The translations under genes were made by a program, and so were the position numbers. A stretch of 8,468 nucleotides of DNA from Allosphingosinicella sp. (GTDB taxonomy: Bacteria > Pseudomonadota > Alphaproteobacteria > Sphingomonadales > Sphingomonadaceae): contig JASLBD010000192.1 in the NCBI GenBank assembly GCA_030146745.1, positions 1 through 8,468 of the forward strand, in the 5' to 3' direction. Under the pieces are notes generated by a model. The model made no database searches, was not told where the DNA came from, and saw only the letters and a program-made list of their open reading frames with translations. Shown here in pieces: positions 1 through 6,784 of this stretch. Position 1 is the first letter of the stretch. Every line of letters begins with the position of its first letter.

Positions 1-105
1 GACCTCGACTCCGACGGGGAGCCCCGCGGCCATGGTGACGAACTTGGCGCTGGCGCGGGCATGGAGGCCGCGCTTGTTCTTCATCTCGACCGTCCGGCTG
101 GCCAC
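1..105 (-). CDS. ptsH: Phosphocarrier protein HPr, 5' part only
   Basis: HPr takes a phosphoryl group from enzyme I on a histidine and passes it to EIIA proteins in the cytoplasm. Only the first 35 codons are inside the window; the C-terminal half lies beyond position 1. Visible is the active-site segment NKRGLHARASAKFV, with the phosphorylated His at residue 15 and the conserved Arg at residue 17. The chosen start is GTG at 105-103, two bases after the stop of the EIIA gene; no ATG or GTG lies just upstream in frame, and a GGGGAG about 11 bases upstream could serve as ribosome binding site. The regulatory serine (Ser46 in other HPr proteins), which HprK would phosphorylate, falls outside the window and cannot be checked. 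Its position after hprK, rapZ and an EIIA gene fits a regulatory PTS with no sugar permease seen nearby. Confidence 0.93.
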   Translation of the reverse strand, partial: MASRTVEMKNKRGLHARASAKFVTMAAGLPVGVEV

Positions 106-107
106 GC

Positions 108-512
108 TCAGACGGTCTCCCCGAGAATCTCCGAAGCGACCGAGATATATTTGCGCCCGGCCTCGCGGGCGGCGGCGACCGCGGCCCTGACGTCGAGCAG
201 CTTGCGGGCGCCCTCGAGCCGGATCAGCATCGGCAGGTTGACCCCGGCGATGACCTCGATCTTCTCCGACTTCATCAGCGAGATTGCGAGGTTGGAGGGC
301 GTGCCGCCGAACAGGTCGGTGAGGATGATGACCCCGCTGCCGTCGTCGACCTTGGCGATCGCCTCGGCGATGTCGTTGCGGCGGCCCTCCATGTCGTCCT
401 CGGGGCCGATGCAGATCGCCTCGATCCGCTCCTGCGGCCCGACCACATGCTCCATCGCCCGAACGAACTCAGCCGCCAGCCGGCCGTGGGTCACCAAAAC
501 CAGACCAATCAT
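108..512 (-). CDS. PTS EIIA protein, mannose (EIIA-Man) family
   Basis: This 134-residue cytoplasmic protein is a stand-alone EIIA domain of the mannose/fructose class, which accepts phosphate from HPr. The N-terminal strand MIGLVLVTHG carries the phosphorylatable His at residue 9; the family motif TDLFGGTPSN follows at residues 65-74 and GVNLP at 90-94. No EIIB, EIIC or EIID partner is visible, so it probably has a regulatory role, as in other alphaproteobacteria with an incomplete PTS. The start at 512 is preferred over an in-frame ATG at 524 because family members begin directly at the first beta strand, and because this ATG overlaps the rapZ stop by one base (TGATG), a typical coupling arrangement. 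GGGAAG lies 4 bases upstream. ptsH begins 2 bases after the stop. The usual alphaproteobacterial name is manX or ptsM; I leave the symbol empty. Confidence 0.93.
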   Translation of the reverse strand: MIGLVLVTHGRLAAEFVRAMEHVVGPQERIEAICIGPEDDMEGRRNDIAEAIAKVDDGSGVIILTDLFGGTPSNLAISLMKSEKIEVIAGVNLPMLIRLEGARKLLDVRAAVAAAREAGRKYISVASEILGETV

Positions 513-1456
513 CAGACTTCCCAATCCTGCGGCTTGCCCCCGCCGCCGCCGCCTTCGACCCCCTCGCGTGGCGGCGAGGCGAGGTCGCGATGCTCGAGAG
601 TGGGCGAAAATCCCGCCTCGCGCAACCGGGCAGCGACGCGCTCCGCGACGTGGACCGAGCGGTGTCTTCCCCCGGTACAGCCGAACGCCATCGTCACATA
701 AGACTTTCCTTCGGCGCCGTAGCGTGGAAGCAGGGTAAGGATCAGATCCTCCATCTTCGCGAGCGCCTCGTCATAGGCCTCGTCGCCGGCGACATAGTCG
801 CCCACCGCGGCATCGAGGCCGGTGAGATCGCGGAGCGAGTCGATCCAATAGGGATTCCTGAGGAACCTCAAGTCGAAGACGTTGTCGGCATTGCGCGGAA
901 TGCCTCGGGCGAAGCCGAACGACATGACCGAAAGGGTGGGCGCGATCGCCCCCGAGCTGAAGCGCTGGCGGATCTGCTGCTGGAGCGCGTTGGGCGCGGT
1001 GTCGGTGGTGTCAACGACATGGTCCGCCCATCGCCTCAGCGGCTCCATCAGCTCGCGCTCAGCGGCGATGCCGTCGGTGGCCGGGCGGTCGGGGGCGAGC
1101 GGGTGGCGCCGTCGTGTCTCCGAATAGCGGCGAAGCAGCTCCGATCCGGCGCAGTCGAAATAGAGCGTTTCGACGGGCACCCTCTGCTCGCTGGCGAGCG
1201 CCTTGATCTGCTGGACGATTCGCTTGGCGTCGAAGTCGCGGGTGCGGCTGTCGACTCCGATGGCGAGCGGCCGCCGCCGCCGCCGCTTGTTGCCCTTGCC
1301 GAGCGGAGTCTCGAGCAAATCCTCGAGCAGCGACAAGGGCAGGTTGTCGACCACCTCCCAGCCAAGGTCCTCGAGCGTCCTCAACGCCGTCGACTTGCCG
1401 GCGCCGGACAGGCCGGTGACGAGCAGGATACGCTGCGGGGCCGCGCCGGCGGTCAA
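512..1456 (-). CDS. rapZ: RapZ family RNase adapter / nucleotide-binding protein
   Basis: RapZ proteins (formerly YvcJ/YhbJ) are P-loop proteins; in E. coli RapZ directs RNase E to the small RNA GlmZ and so controls glucosamine-6-phosphate synthesis. Whether that RNA target exists here is unknown. The 314-residue product has Walker A GLSGAGKS at residues 15-22, a VDSRTRDF segment near 68-75, RRRHPL at 115-120, SFGFARGIP at 179-187 and the C-terminal family motif GCTGGRHRSV at 259-268, followed by HRD at 289-291. It is slightly longer than the usual 280-300 residues because of a basic run (KRRRRR, residues 57-62) and a C-terminal tail with six glycines (302-307), encoded by a GCC-type trinucleotide repeat. 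Its ATG overlaps the hprK stop by four bases (ATGA), and its stop overlaps the EIIA start by one base. Family membership is clear; the physiological target is not. Confidence 0.95.
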   Translation of the reverse strand: MTAGAAPQRILLVTGLSGAGKSTALRTLEDLGWEVVDNLPLSLLEDLLETPLGKGNKRRRRRPLAIGVDSRTRDFDAKRIVQQIKALASEQRVPVETLYFDCAGSELLRRYSETRRRHPLAPDRPATDGIAAERELMEPLRRWADHVVDTTDTAPNALQQQIRQRFSSGAIAPTLSVMSFGFARGIPRNADNVFDLRFLRNPYWIDSLRDLTGLDAAVGDYVAGDEAYDEALAKMEDLILTLLPRYGAEGKSYVTMAFGCTGGRHRSVHVAERVAARLREAGFSPTLEHRDLASPPREGVEGGGGGGKPQDWEV

Positions 1457-1884
1457 AGGGGAAGTCCGAAATGCACGAGCGCATATTCTAGCTTGAGCGC
1501 GGCCGACGGCTCAAGCGCCGCGAGCGCGACGAACGGGATATCCGCCCCGGCGAGCCCGATCGTCGCAGGTTCCGGCAGCCGCTCCGGGGTCGCGCCGAGG
1601 TCGGCATAAAGGCAGACCGGAACGTCCGCCGCCGGTGGCAGCGCGACGATCCCCACGCCTCTCAGCTCGATCTTGCCGGCGATTGCCGCCGGGGCCCGAG
1701 CCAGGAGAGTCTCGCCGACTCGGCGCAGCTCGGTATAATCGTCGCTGACCAGCTCCGCGCCGCGGTCGATCAGACGCAGGGCCAGGTCCGACTTGCCCGT
1801 GCCCGACCCTCCCGCGAGCAGGACCCCGCGGCCGCCGATCGCCACGCAGGACGCATGGACCGTCTGGTCGGCAGGCAGGCTCAT
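1453..1884 (-). CDS. hprK: HPr kinase/phosphorylase, short alphaproteobacterial form
   Basis: HprK adds phosphate to, and removes it from, a regulatory serine of HPr, tuning phosphotransfer along the PTS. The product is only 143 residues, against about 310 in Firmicutes, because it has the catalytic domain without the N-terminal domain; this is normal for alphaproteobacteria. The Walker A loop GGSGTGKS is at residues 25-32, VSDD at 46-49, and the HprK signature GKIELRGVGIV at 70-80. The HASCVA strand just after the start (10-15) also matches the family. The ATG at 1884 overlaps the stop of the upstream sensor kinase by four bases (ATGA), and its own stop overlaps the rapZ start in the same way. 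Its substrate gene, ptsH, lies three genes downstream in the same operon. Confidence 0.95.
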   Translation of the reverse strand: MSLPADQTVHASCVAIGGRGVLLAGGSGTGKSDLALRLIDRGAELVSDDYTELRRVGETLLARAPAAIAGKIELRGVGIVALPPAADVPVCLYADLGATPERLPEPATIGLAGADIPFVALAALEPSAALKLEYALVHFGLPL

Positions 1885-3440
1885 TCGGACGGCGCCTCGG
1901 GGAAATGCATGACGAACCGGGCGCCGCTCTGGCCGTCGTGGCGGCTTTCCACCTCGATCCGCCCGTCATGGCCGTCGACCGTCGCCTTCGCGATGGCGAG
2001 GCCGAGGCCGGAATGGCGGCCGAAGCCGTCCGCCTCCGGCCGGACGCTGTGGAAGCGGTGGAAGATCGACGTCCGCGCTTCCTCGGGCACGCCCGGCCCC
2101 TGGTCTTCGACCGCGATCACGACCTCGCCGCCGAACCGGGCCGCGCCGATCTCGACCAGGCCGTCCGGCGGCGAGAAGGAAATGGCGTTGTCGACGATGT
2201 TGTCGATCGCCCGCGCCAGCCGCGATTCGTCTCCGAGCACGACCGCGCTTCCGACCCTCGGCCGGGCGAAGGCGAGCCGGACCTGCCGCTCGGCCGCCCG
2301 CGGACGCCACAGGTCGAGCAGGGATTCGAGTAGGTGCCCGAGGTCGACCGGTTCGAAGCGGGCCCGGCTCAGCTCCGCATCGAGCCTCGACACTTCGGCG
2401 ATATCGACGATCAGCCGGTCGAGGCGGACCACGTCGCTTCGAACGATTTCGAGGAGCTGCCGCCGGAGCTCCGGATCCTCGATCTTGTCGAGGCTGTCGA
2501 CGGCCGAGCGGAGCGAGGCGAGGGGGTTCTTGAGCTCATGGGTGACGTCGGCTGCGAAAGCCTCGGTGGCGTCGATCCGGTACCGCAGCGACTGAGTCAT
2601 GTCGCTCAGCGCCCGAGCGAGCAGGCCGATCTCGTCGCGGCGGGCGGGGAGGGTAGGGACGGAGACTTCGCGGGCACGGCCGAGCCGGACCTGGTGGGCG
2701 GCGCGGGCAAGGCGGCGAAGCGGCAGGGCGATGGTCCTGGCCAGGAAGCGCGAGAGCAGGACCGACATGATCAGGGTGACGAGCACCACGATCAGCAACG
2801 TGCGTCGCTCGTCGCGAACGATGCTCCTGATGTCGCGCGCGTTGCGGGTGAGGAGAAGGACTTCGTCCGAGGCCGGTATTCTGGAGGCGGCGGAGATGAA
2901 CAGGGTCCCTTCCGGCGCCCGGCGCAGCATATTGGTCGCGCGCGGCGCTCGCGAAGCCGCGACCGCTTCGCTCCAGCCTTCGAGCCGCTCCGGCTCAGGC
3001 AGGGTCAGAGGCAAGGCCGGCGGCTTGCCGGCGACGGCGTCGAACAGGTTGTCGAGCAGCCGGGCCGCGTTCTTGCGCCAGGGTTCTTTCGCCGGATCGC
3101 GCAGCTCGTAGGTCGGCGGCGCACCGTGCCAGCTGTCCATTCGCAGCGCGCCGTCGGGACCGAACACGCGCAGCCGGGTGCGTGAGCGCGCGCCGAGGCG
3201 ATGAAGCAGCGCCGTCTTCTCGCCCGGCTCGGCCAGCGCGAGCGAATCCGCGATGATCCCTACCTGGGTCTCGGCCCCGGTCACCGCGCCCGCGGTCAGA
3301 CGGCCCCGGAAGCTGTCCAGATAGAAGATGCTTCCGGTAAACACGGCGAGGGCGAAGACGTTCACGGCGAGGATGCGGTGGAGGAGCGTCCAGCGTCCCG
3401 ACCATCTGAGGTCTAGGTCCTTCTCGTCATTCCTCGGCAA
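1881..3440 (-). CDS. chvG: Sensor histidine kinase, ChvG/ExoS type
   Basis: This is a 519-residue inner-membrane histidine kinase. Hydrophobic segments at about 20-41 and 213-235 bracket a periplasmic sensing domain of about 170 residues. A HAMP region (about 232-290) follows, then the H-box VTHELKNP with the phosphorylated His at 301, the N-box NIVDNA (414-419), the G1 box DQGPG (446-450) and the G2 box GLGLAI (478-483). The order chvI-chvG-hprK and the divergent pckA match the ChvG/ChvI systems of rhizobia, which respond to acid and envelope stress. The start is a TTG at 3440-3438 inside the end of the response regulator gene (14-base overlap). No ATG or GTG lies upstream in that frame, and the first internal GTG (residue 27) would cut the first membrane helix. 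No strong ribosome binding site is visible, so translation probably depends on coupling to the upstream gene. Confidence 0.93.
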   Translation of the reverse strand: MPRNDEKDLDLRWSGRWTLLHRILAVNVFALAVFTGSIFYLDSFRGRLTAGAVTGAETQVGIIADSLALAEPGEKTALLHRLGARSRTRLRVFGPDGALRMDSWHGAPPTYELRDPAKEPWRKNAARLLDNLFDAVAGKPPALPLTLPEPERLEGWSEAVAASRAPRATNMLRRAPEGTLFISAASRIPASDEVLLLTRNARDIRSIVRDERRTLLIVVLVTLIMSVLLSRFLARTIALPLRRLARAAHQVRLGRAREVSVPTLPARRDEIGLLARALSDMTQSLRYRIDATEAFAADVTHELKNPLASLRSAVDSLDKIEDPELRRQLLEIVRSDVVRLDRLIVDIAEVSRLDAELSRARFEPVDLGHLLESLLDLWRPRAAERQVRLAFARPRVGSAVVLGDESRLARAIDNIVDNAISFSPPDGLVEIGAARFGGEVVIAVEDQGPGVPEEARTSIFHRFHSVRPEADGFGRHSGLGLAIAKATVDGHDGRIEVESRHDGQSGARFVMHFPEAPSE

Positions 3441-4137
3441 AACGGTAGCCCACGCCGTAGAGCGTCTCGATCCCCTTGAACTCGGGATCCGCCGCCCGGA
3501 ACTTGCGCCTCAGCCGCTTGATGTGGCTGTCGATGGTCCGGTCGTCGACATAGATGTCGTCCTGATAGGCCACGTCCATCAGCTGGTTGCGCGATTTGAC
3601 CACGCCGGGCCGCTGCGCCAGCGCCTCGAGGATCATGAATTCGGTCACCGTAAGCGTGACGTCGCGCCCGTCCCACGACACCCGGTGCCGTGCCGGGTCC
3701 ATCCGCAGCCGACCGCGAACGATCTGCGGAGTCTCCGTCTCCTGCTCCCCCTCCTCCACCGGCGCCGCCCGCGCCTCCGCGCGGCGAAGGATCGCGCGGA
3801 TGCGGGCGATGAGGAGTCTTTGGCTGAACGGTTTCGTGACATAGTCGTCCGCGCCGAGCGCGAGGCCGAGCGCCTCGTCGATCTCCTCGTCCTTCGAGGT
3901 GAGGAATATCACCGGCAGGTCGAGCCGTTCGCGCAGGCGGCGGAGCAGCTCCATCCCGTCCATCCTCGGCATCTTGACGTCGAGCACGGCCAGATCGGGC
4001 GGATTGTCGACCAGCGCCTTCAAGGCCGCCTCGCCGTCCGAATAGACCCGGGTCGCGAAGCCCTCGGCCTGGAGCGCGATCGACACCGAGGTCAAGATGT
4101 TGCGGTCGTCGTCGACCAGGGCGATGGTGACCGGCAT
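3427..4137 (-). CDS. chvI: Response regulator, OmpR/PhoB class, ChvI type
   Basis: This 236-residue cytoplasmic transcription factor has a receiver domain (about 3-118) with the acidic pair D9/D10, the phosphoacceptor D53 in [10 protein letters not shown]80 and K102 (VTKPF). An acidic linker (about 121-137) leads to a winged-helix DNA-binding domain (about 138-234) containing [16 protein letters not shown] and the closing strand YGVGYRF. It is the partner of the sensor kinase whose start it overlaps by 14 bases. It is the first gene of the minus-strand operon and lies 148 bases from the pckA GTG start (109 bases from the alternative TTG), so one intergenic region must serve both directions; in rhizobia ChvI is reported to influence pckA. 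The ATG at 4137 has only a weak purine-rich sequence upstream. DNA binding to this intergenic region is inference. Confidence 0.95.
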   Translation of the reverse strand: MPVTIALVDDDRNILTSVSIALQAEGFATRVYSDGEAALKALVDNPPDLAVLDVKMPRMDGMELLRRLRERLDLPVIFLTSKDEEIDEALGLALGADDYVTKPFSQRLLIARIRAILRRAEARAAPVEEGEQETETPQIVRGRLRMDPARHRVSWDGRDVTLTVTEFMILEALAQRPGVVKSRNQLMDVAYQDDIYVDDRTIDSHIKRLRRKFRAADPEFKGIETLYGVGYRFAEE

Positions 4138-4172
4138 CCGCGCTGCTTAGCCCGAGCCCTCCCGGGGCGCTA

Positions 4173-4183
4173 CCCTTTCAGGG
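4173..4183. promoter_or_regulatory. Small inverted repeat in the chvI-pckA intergenic region
   Basis: CCCT-TTC-AGGG lies 10 bases upstream of the proposed pckA -35 box and 36 bases upstream of chvI. It is the only clear dyad in this shared regulatory region and could be an operator, but four-base arms are short enough to arise by chance. Confidence 0.25.
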
Positions 4184-4193
4184 CACGGGGCCT

Positions 4194-4222
4194 TTGACGA
4201 AACCGACCCGCTCCGATATGCG
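4194..4222 (+). promoter_or_regulatory. Sigma70-type promoter of pckA
   Basis: A -35 box TTGACG (4194-4199) and a -10 box TATGCG (4217-4222) are separated by the ideal 17 bases. Transcription would begin near 4229, giving a leader of about 17 bases to the TTG codon at 4247 or about 57 bases to the GTG at 4286. No equally good promoter was found on the minus strand for chvI. Confidence 0.6.
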
Positions 4223-4231
4223 CGGCCCGAC

Positions 4232-4238
4232 AAGGAGG
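4232..4238 (+). promoter_or_regulatory. Strong Shine-Dalgarno sequence before the alternative TTG start of pckA
   Basis: AAGGAGG is a near-perfect ribosome binding site, 8 bases from an in-frame TTG at 4247. A second site, AGGGAG at 4274-4279, lies 6 bases before the GTG at 4286. The two starts would differ by 13 residues. Confidence 0.6.
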
Positions 4239-4285
4239 ACGGCGCCTTGCCGCCCGTTTCGTCATATAATTCAAGGGAGATCGCC

Positions 4286-5905
4286 GTGGCCAATCGCGTG
4301 CCGGCAAAGGGGCTGGGTTTAAGCACCGGAGCCGAGCTTCACTGGAACCTCATGACCCCGCAGCTGGTCGAGCAGGCCGTTCGCCGCGGCGAGGGGATGC
4401 TCGCCAAGGACGGCCCGCTGGTCGTGCGCACCGGCAAGCATACCGGCCGCTCCGCCAACGACAAGTTCATCGTCCGCGACGCCGAGACCGAATCCACCAT
4501 CTGGTGGGACAATAACAAGTCGATGACGTCCGACCATTTCGCGGCGCTCAAGGCCGATTTCCTCGCCGCTCTCGAGCAGAAGGAGACGCTCTTCGTCGCC
4601 GACCTGTTCGGAGGCTCGCAGCCCGAGCATCGGGTGCGGGTGCGGGTCATCAACGAGCTCGCCTGGCACAACCTCTTCATCCGAACCCTTCTGGTGCGCC
4701 CCGAGACGTCCGAGCTTGAAGGCTTCGAGCCCGAATTCACCATCATCGACCTGCCCGGCTTCCGAGCCGACCCGGCCCGCCACGGCACCCGCTCCGAGAC
4801 GGTGATCGCGGTCAACCTGACCGAGCGGATGATCCTGATCGGCGGCACGGCCTATGCCGGCGAGATGAAGAAATCCGTCTTCGGGATCCTCAATTACCTG
4901 CTCCCGGTCGAGGGCGTGATGCCGATGCATTGCTCGGCGAACATCGGCCCCAAAGGCGACACCGCCGTCTTCTTCGGCCTTTCCGGCACCGGCAAGACGA
5001 CGCTCAGCGCCGACGCCAGCCGCACGCTCATCGGCGACGACGAGCATGGCTGGTCCGACACCGCCGTGTTCAACTTCGAGGGCGGCTGCTACGCCAAGAT
5101 GATCCGACTCTCGCCCGAGGCCGAGCCGGAAATCCACGCGACGACGAAGCGCTTCGGAACCGTGCTCGAGAATGTCGTCATCGACGAGGAGACGCGCGAG
5201 CTCGACTTCGACGACAACCGGCATGCCGAGAATACGCGGGGCGCCTATCCGATCGATTTCATTCCCAACAGCTCGGCCGACAATCTCGGGCCCGTCCCCA
5301 GGAACATCGTCATGCTGACCGCGGACGCGTTCGGAGTCCTGCCCCCGATCGCTCGGCTGACGCCCGACCAGGCCATGTACCATTTCCTGTCCGGCTACAC
5401 CGCCAAGGTCGCCGGCACCGAGATCGGAGTGACCGAGCCCGAGGCGACCTTCTCGACCTGCTTCGGAGCGCCCTTCATGCCGCGCCATCCCAGCGTCTAC
5501 GGCAACCTCCTCAAGGAGCGGATCGCCAAAGGCGGAGTGTCGTGCTGGCTGGTCAACACCGGCTGGACCGGAGGCAAATACGGCGTCGGCCAGCGCATGC
5601 CGATCAAGGCGACCCGGGCGCTCCTCAACGCCGCGCTCGACGGCTCGCTCAACCATGTCGAGTTCCGCACCGACGAGAATTTCGGCTTCGAGGTTCCGGT
5701 CAGCGTTCCGGGCGTCGACCCGGCGATCCTCAACCCGCGCGACACCTGGGCCGACAAGGGCGATTACGACGCCACCGCGGCGAAGCTGGTCAAGCTCTTC
5801 ATCGACAATTTCGCCAAGTTCGAGGCGCACGTGGACGCGGGCGTCCGCGACGCCGCGCCGCGCCGGCAACAGGCCCAAACGGAGCCCACCCAGACGGCCG
5901 CCTGA
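4286..5905 (+). CDS. pckA: Phosphoenolpyruvate carboxykinase (ATP)
   Basis: This is the ATP-dependent enzyme converting oxaloacetate to PEP and CO2, the first committed step of gluconeogenesis, in the cytoplasm. The product is 539 residues, the usual family length. It shows the P-loop (kinase-1a) motif GLSGTGKT at residues 231-238, then LIGDDEHGW (kinase-2) and NFEGGCYAK, and earlier [14 protein letters not shown] with the substrate-binding arginine region. The C-terminus carries a short Gln/Thr-rich tail (about 527-539) beyond the normal end. I chose the GTG at 4286 because the resulting start [10 protein letters not shown] resembles what I remember of sphingomonad homologues (MANRVP...). 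A TTG at 4247 with a better Shine-Dalgarno would add 13 residues of unremarkable sequence. The gene is divergent from chvI/chvG and has its own promoter and terminator. PEP made here could feed the PTS encoded opposite. Confidence 0.95.
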   Translation: MANRVPAKGLGLSTGAELHWNLMTPQLVEQAVRRGEGMLAKDGPLVVRTGKHTGRSANDKFIVRDAETESTIWWDNNKSMTSDHFAALKADFLAALEQKETLFVADLFGGSQPEHRVRVRVINELAWHNLFIRTLLVRPETSELEGFEPEFTIIDLPGFRADPARHGTRSETVIAVNLTERMILIGGTAYAGEMKKSVFGILNYLLPVEGVMPMHCSANIGPKGDTAVFFGLSGTGKTTLSADASRTLIGDDEHGWSDTAVFNFEGGCYAKMIRLSPEAEPEIHATTKRFGTVLENVVIDEETRELDFDDNRHAENTRGAYPIDFIPNSSADNLGPVPRNIVMLTADAFGVLPPIARLTPDQAMYHFLSGYTAKVAGTEIGVTEPEATFSTCFGAPFMPRHPSVYGNLLKERIAKGGVSCWLVNTGWTGGKYGVGQRMPIKATRALLNAALDGSLNHVEFRTDENFGFEVPVSVPGVDPAILNPRDTWADKGDYDATAAKLVKLFIDNFAKFEAHVDAGVRDAAPRRQQAQTEPTQTAA

Positions 5906-5917
5906 CGCCACATTTCC

Positions 5918-5936
5918 CTCTCCCCGACGGGGAGAG
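5918..5936. repeat. Short hairpin CTCTCCCC-GAC-GGGGAGAG after pckA
   Basis: A perfect 8-base stem with a 3-base loop starts 12 bases after the pckA stop. No T-run follows, so it is not a terminator by itself; it may protect the 3' end of the mRNA. The sequence resembles a short palindrome dispersed in many alphaproteobacterial genomes, but only one copy is present here. Confidence 0.5.
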
Positions 5937-5954
5937 TGGGAAGAAAGCCCGGAC

Positions 5955-5996
5955 AAGGGCGCGTCGGCCAAGGCCGGCGCGCCCTTTTTCTATTTT
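5955..5996 (+). terminator. Intrinsic terminator of pckA
   Basis: The arms 5955-5969 and 5972-5986 pair over 15 bases with a single G-T wobble (AAGGGCGCG... against ...CGCGCCCTT). Five T residues at 5985-5989 and TATTTT up to 5996 follow. The innermost GGCC/GGCC pairs probably open to form the loop. This is the strongest terminator in the window. Confidence 0.9.
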
Positions 5997-5997
5997 C

Positions 5998-6028
5998 GTC
6001 ATGCCGGACCTGATCCGGCATCCACCTT
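5998..6028 (+). repeat. REP-like palindrome, unit 1 (forward)
   Basis: Head GTC, stem ATGCCGGA / TCCGGCAT around loop CCTGA, foot CCACCTT. It faces unit 2, 21 bases away, making a large inverted pair between the pckA terminator and the next gene. Confidence 0.9.
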
Positions 6029-6049
6029 CGTTCACGATCGAGCGGGAAG

Positions 6050-6080
6050 AAGGTGGATCCCGGATCAAGTCCGGGATGAC
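6050..6080 (-). repeat. REP-like palindrome, unit 2 (reverse)
   Basis: On the minus strand: head GTC, stem ATCCCGGA / TCCGGGAT around loop CTTGA, foot CCACCTT. Compared with unit 1, the third stem pair has switched from G-C to C-G on both sides. The unit ends 17 bases before the ATG at 6098, so it would sit in the 5' leader of that gene. Confidence 0.9.
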
Positions 6081-6086
6081 GGTCAC

Positions 6087-6091
6087 GGAGG
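6087..6091 (+). promoter_or_regulatory. Ribosome binding site of the hypothetical gene at 6098
   Basis: GGAGG lies 6 bases before the ATG and 6 bases after the end of REP unit 2. A folded REP pair could sit next to or partly mask it. Confidence 0.7.
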
Positions 6092-6097
6092 AATATC

Positions 6098-6568
6098 ATG
6101 ACCGACAGGTACGAACCGCGTCTCTTCCCGGACTCCGCCGCGATCCGCCATGTCGGCAAGGGCCTGCTCGCCCGCTCGCTGCGCCGCGAGGAATGGACCC
6201 ACGAGGCTCACATCGCCGCCTGCTGCTGGCTGACGGTGGAGCGCCCCGACATAAGCCCCGAGCGCGAGCTGCCCGGCCTCATCCGCCGCTTCAACGAGAG
6301 CGTCGGCGGGGTGAACAGCGATACGGAGGGCTATCACGAGACGATCACCCAGTGCTTCGTCCGCGCGGTTCGGGTGTATCTGGCGCGGGTCGATCCGGCG
6401 CTGCCGCTGGTCGCGAAGGTCAACGGGCTCCTCGCATCCGAAGAGGGACGGCGCGACTGGCCCTTGCGCTTCTACGACCCGAAGACCCTGTTCTCGAGGG
6501 AGGCGCGGCTGGGGTGGGTGGAACCGGATCTGGCGCCGCTGCCGGAGCCTGGCGGGAAGCGCAGGTGA
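6098..6568 (+). CDS. Conserved hypothetical protein with WTHEAH motif
   Basis: I recognise this 156-residue protein as a member of a widespread uncharacterised bacterial family but cannot name a function. Conserved-looking blocks are WTHEAH (33-38), NSDTEGYHETIT (73-84), LRFYDPKTLFS (123-133) and WVEPDL (140-145). The histidines H35, H38 and H80 with nearby E36 and E81 could form a metal or active site, but that is a guess. There is no signal peptide or membrane segment; the sequence looks mainly helical and soluble. The ATG has a good ribosome binding site (GGAGG, 6-base spacing). The gene stands alone behind an inverted REP pair. Two partial copies lie downstream (6785-7021 and 8258-8338); both are broken, so this is the only intact version here. 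Confidence 0.8.
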   Translation: MTDRYEPRLFPDSAAIRHVGKGLLARSLRREEWTHEAHIAACCWLTVERPDISPERELPGLIRRFNESVGGVNSDTEGYHETITQCFVRAVRVYLARVDPALPLVAKVNGLLASEEGRRDWPLRFYDPKTLFSREARLGWVEPDLAPLPEPGGKRR

Positions 6569-6588
6569 GGGCGGGGAGGCTGCATTTT

Positions 6589-6620
6589 GGTTCGCACAAA
6601 GCACATAAAGGGCACGAAGG
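6589..6620 (+). repeat. Short dispersed repeat B, copy 1 (TTCGCACAAAG...)
   Basis: TTCGCACAAAG, CACATAAAGG and GCACGAAGG form a degenerate unit of three roughly 10-base repeats. It lies 20 bases after the stop of the hypothetical gene. A related copy stands at the same spacing after the third gene remnant (8359-8390), and an inverted copy lies at 6693-6724. Confidence 0.75.
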
Positions 6621-6692
6621 GGGAGGGGCCGAAGGCCGATATTAGCTCCGGAAATAGCGGGCCATCACACGCTGGCAGAGACGGCGCCTGCT

Positions 6693-6724
6693 CCTTGGTG
6701 TCCTTCGTGCGCTTGGTGCGAACA
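6693..6724 (-). repeat. Short dispersed repeat B, copy 2 (inverted)
   Basis: Read on the minus strand it begins TTCGCACCAAGCGCACGAAGG. It matches copy 1 at 24 of 30 positions without gaps. Copies 1 and 2 are inverted around a 72-base centre that shows no gene; together they separate the intact hypothetical gene from its truncated duplicate. Confidence 0.75.
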
Positions 6725-6784
6725 ATCTTCCAGCGGCGGCGCTGCCACGCGTTCAGCGAGAGATCGCACGCAAAGCCGCTAAGC
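6725..6784. other. Junction segment before the truncated gene copy
   Basis: No gene is seen. It includes ATCGCACGCAAAGCCGCTAAG (6766-6786), whose CGCAAAG/CGCTAAG alternation looks like another fragment of short dispersed repeat. It runs directly into the point where similarity to the gene at 6098 begins. Confidence 0.35.

Noticed and set aside
590..1609. Plus-strand frame of 339 codons opposite rapZ and hprK
   Set aside because: The minus strand carries clear RapZ and HprK motifs; this frame has none and spans two overlapping genes.
4138..4246. Minus-strand promoter for chvI
   Set aside because: TTGTCG and similar hexamers occur but none has a recognisable -10 box at 16-18 bases, so I do not call it.
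4218..4322. Possible 34-codon leader ORF starting at ATG 4218 before pckA
   Set aside because: The ATG lies inside the proposed -10 box, upstream of the expected transcription start, and has no ribosome binding site.
4319..5971. Long minus-strand frame (550 codons) opposite pckA
   Set aside because: It is a shadow frame produced by the strong third-position GC bias of pckA; the translation is Gly/Arg/Val-rich and shows no domain.
4930..6645. Long plus-strand frame (571 codons) in another frame across pckA and the next gene
   Set aside because: It is an Arg/Gln/His-rich shadow translation that crosses the pckA stop, the terminator, the REP pair and the start of a real gene.
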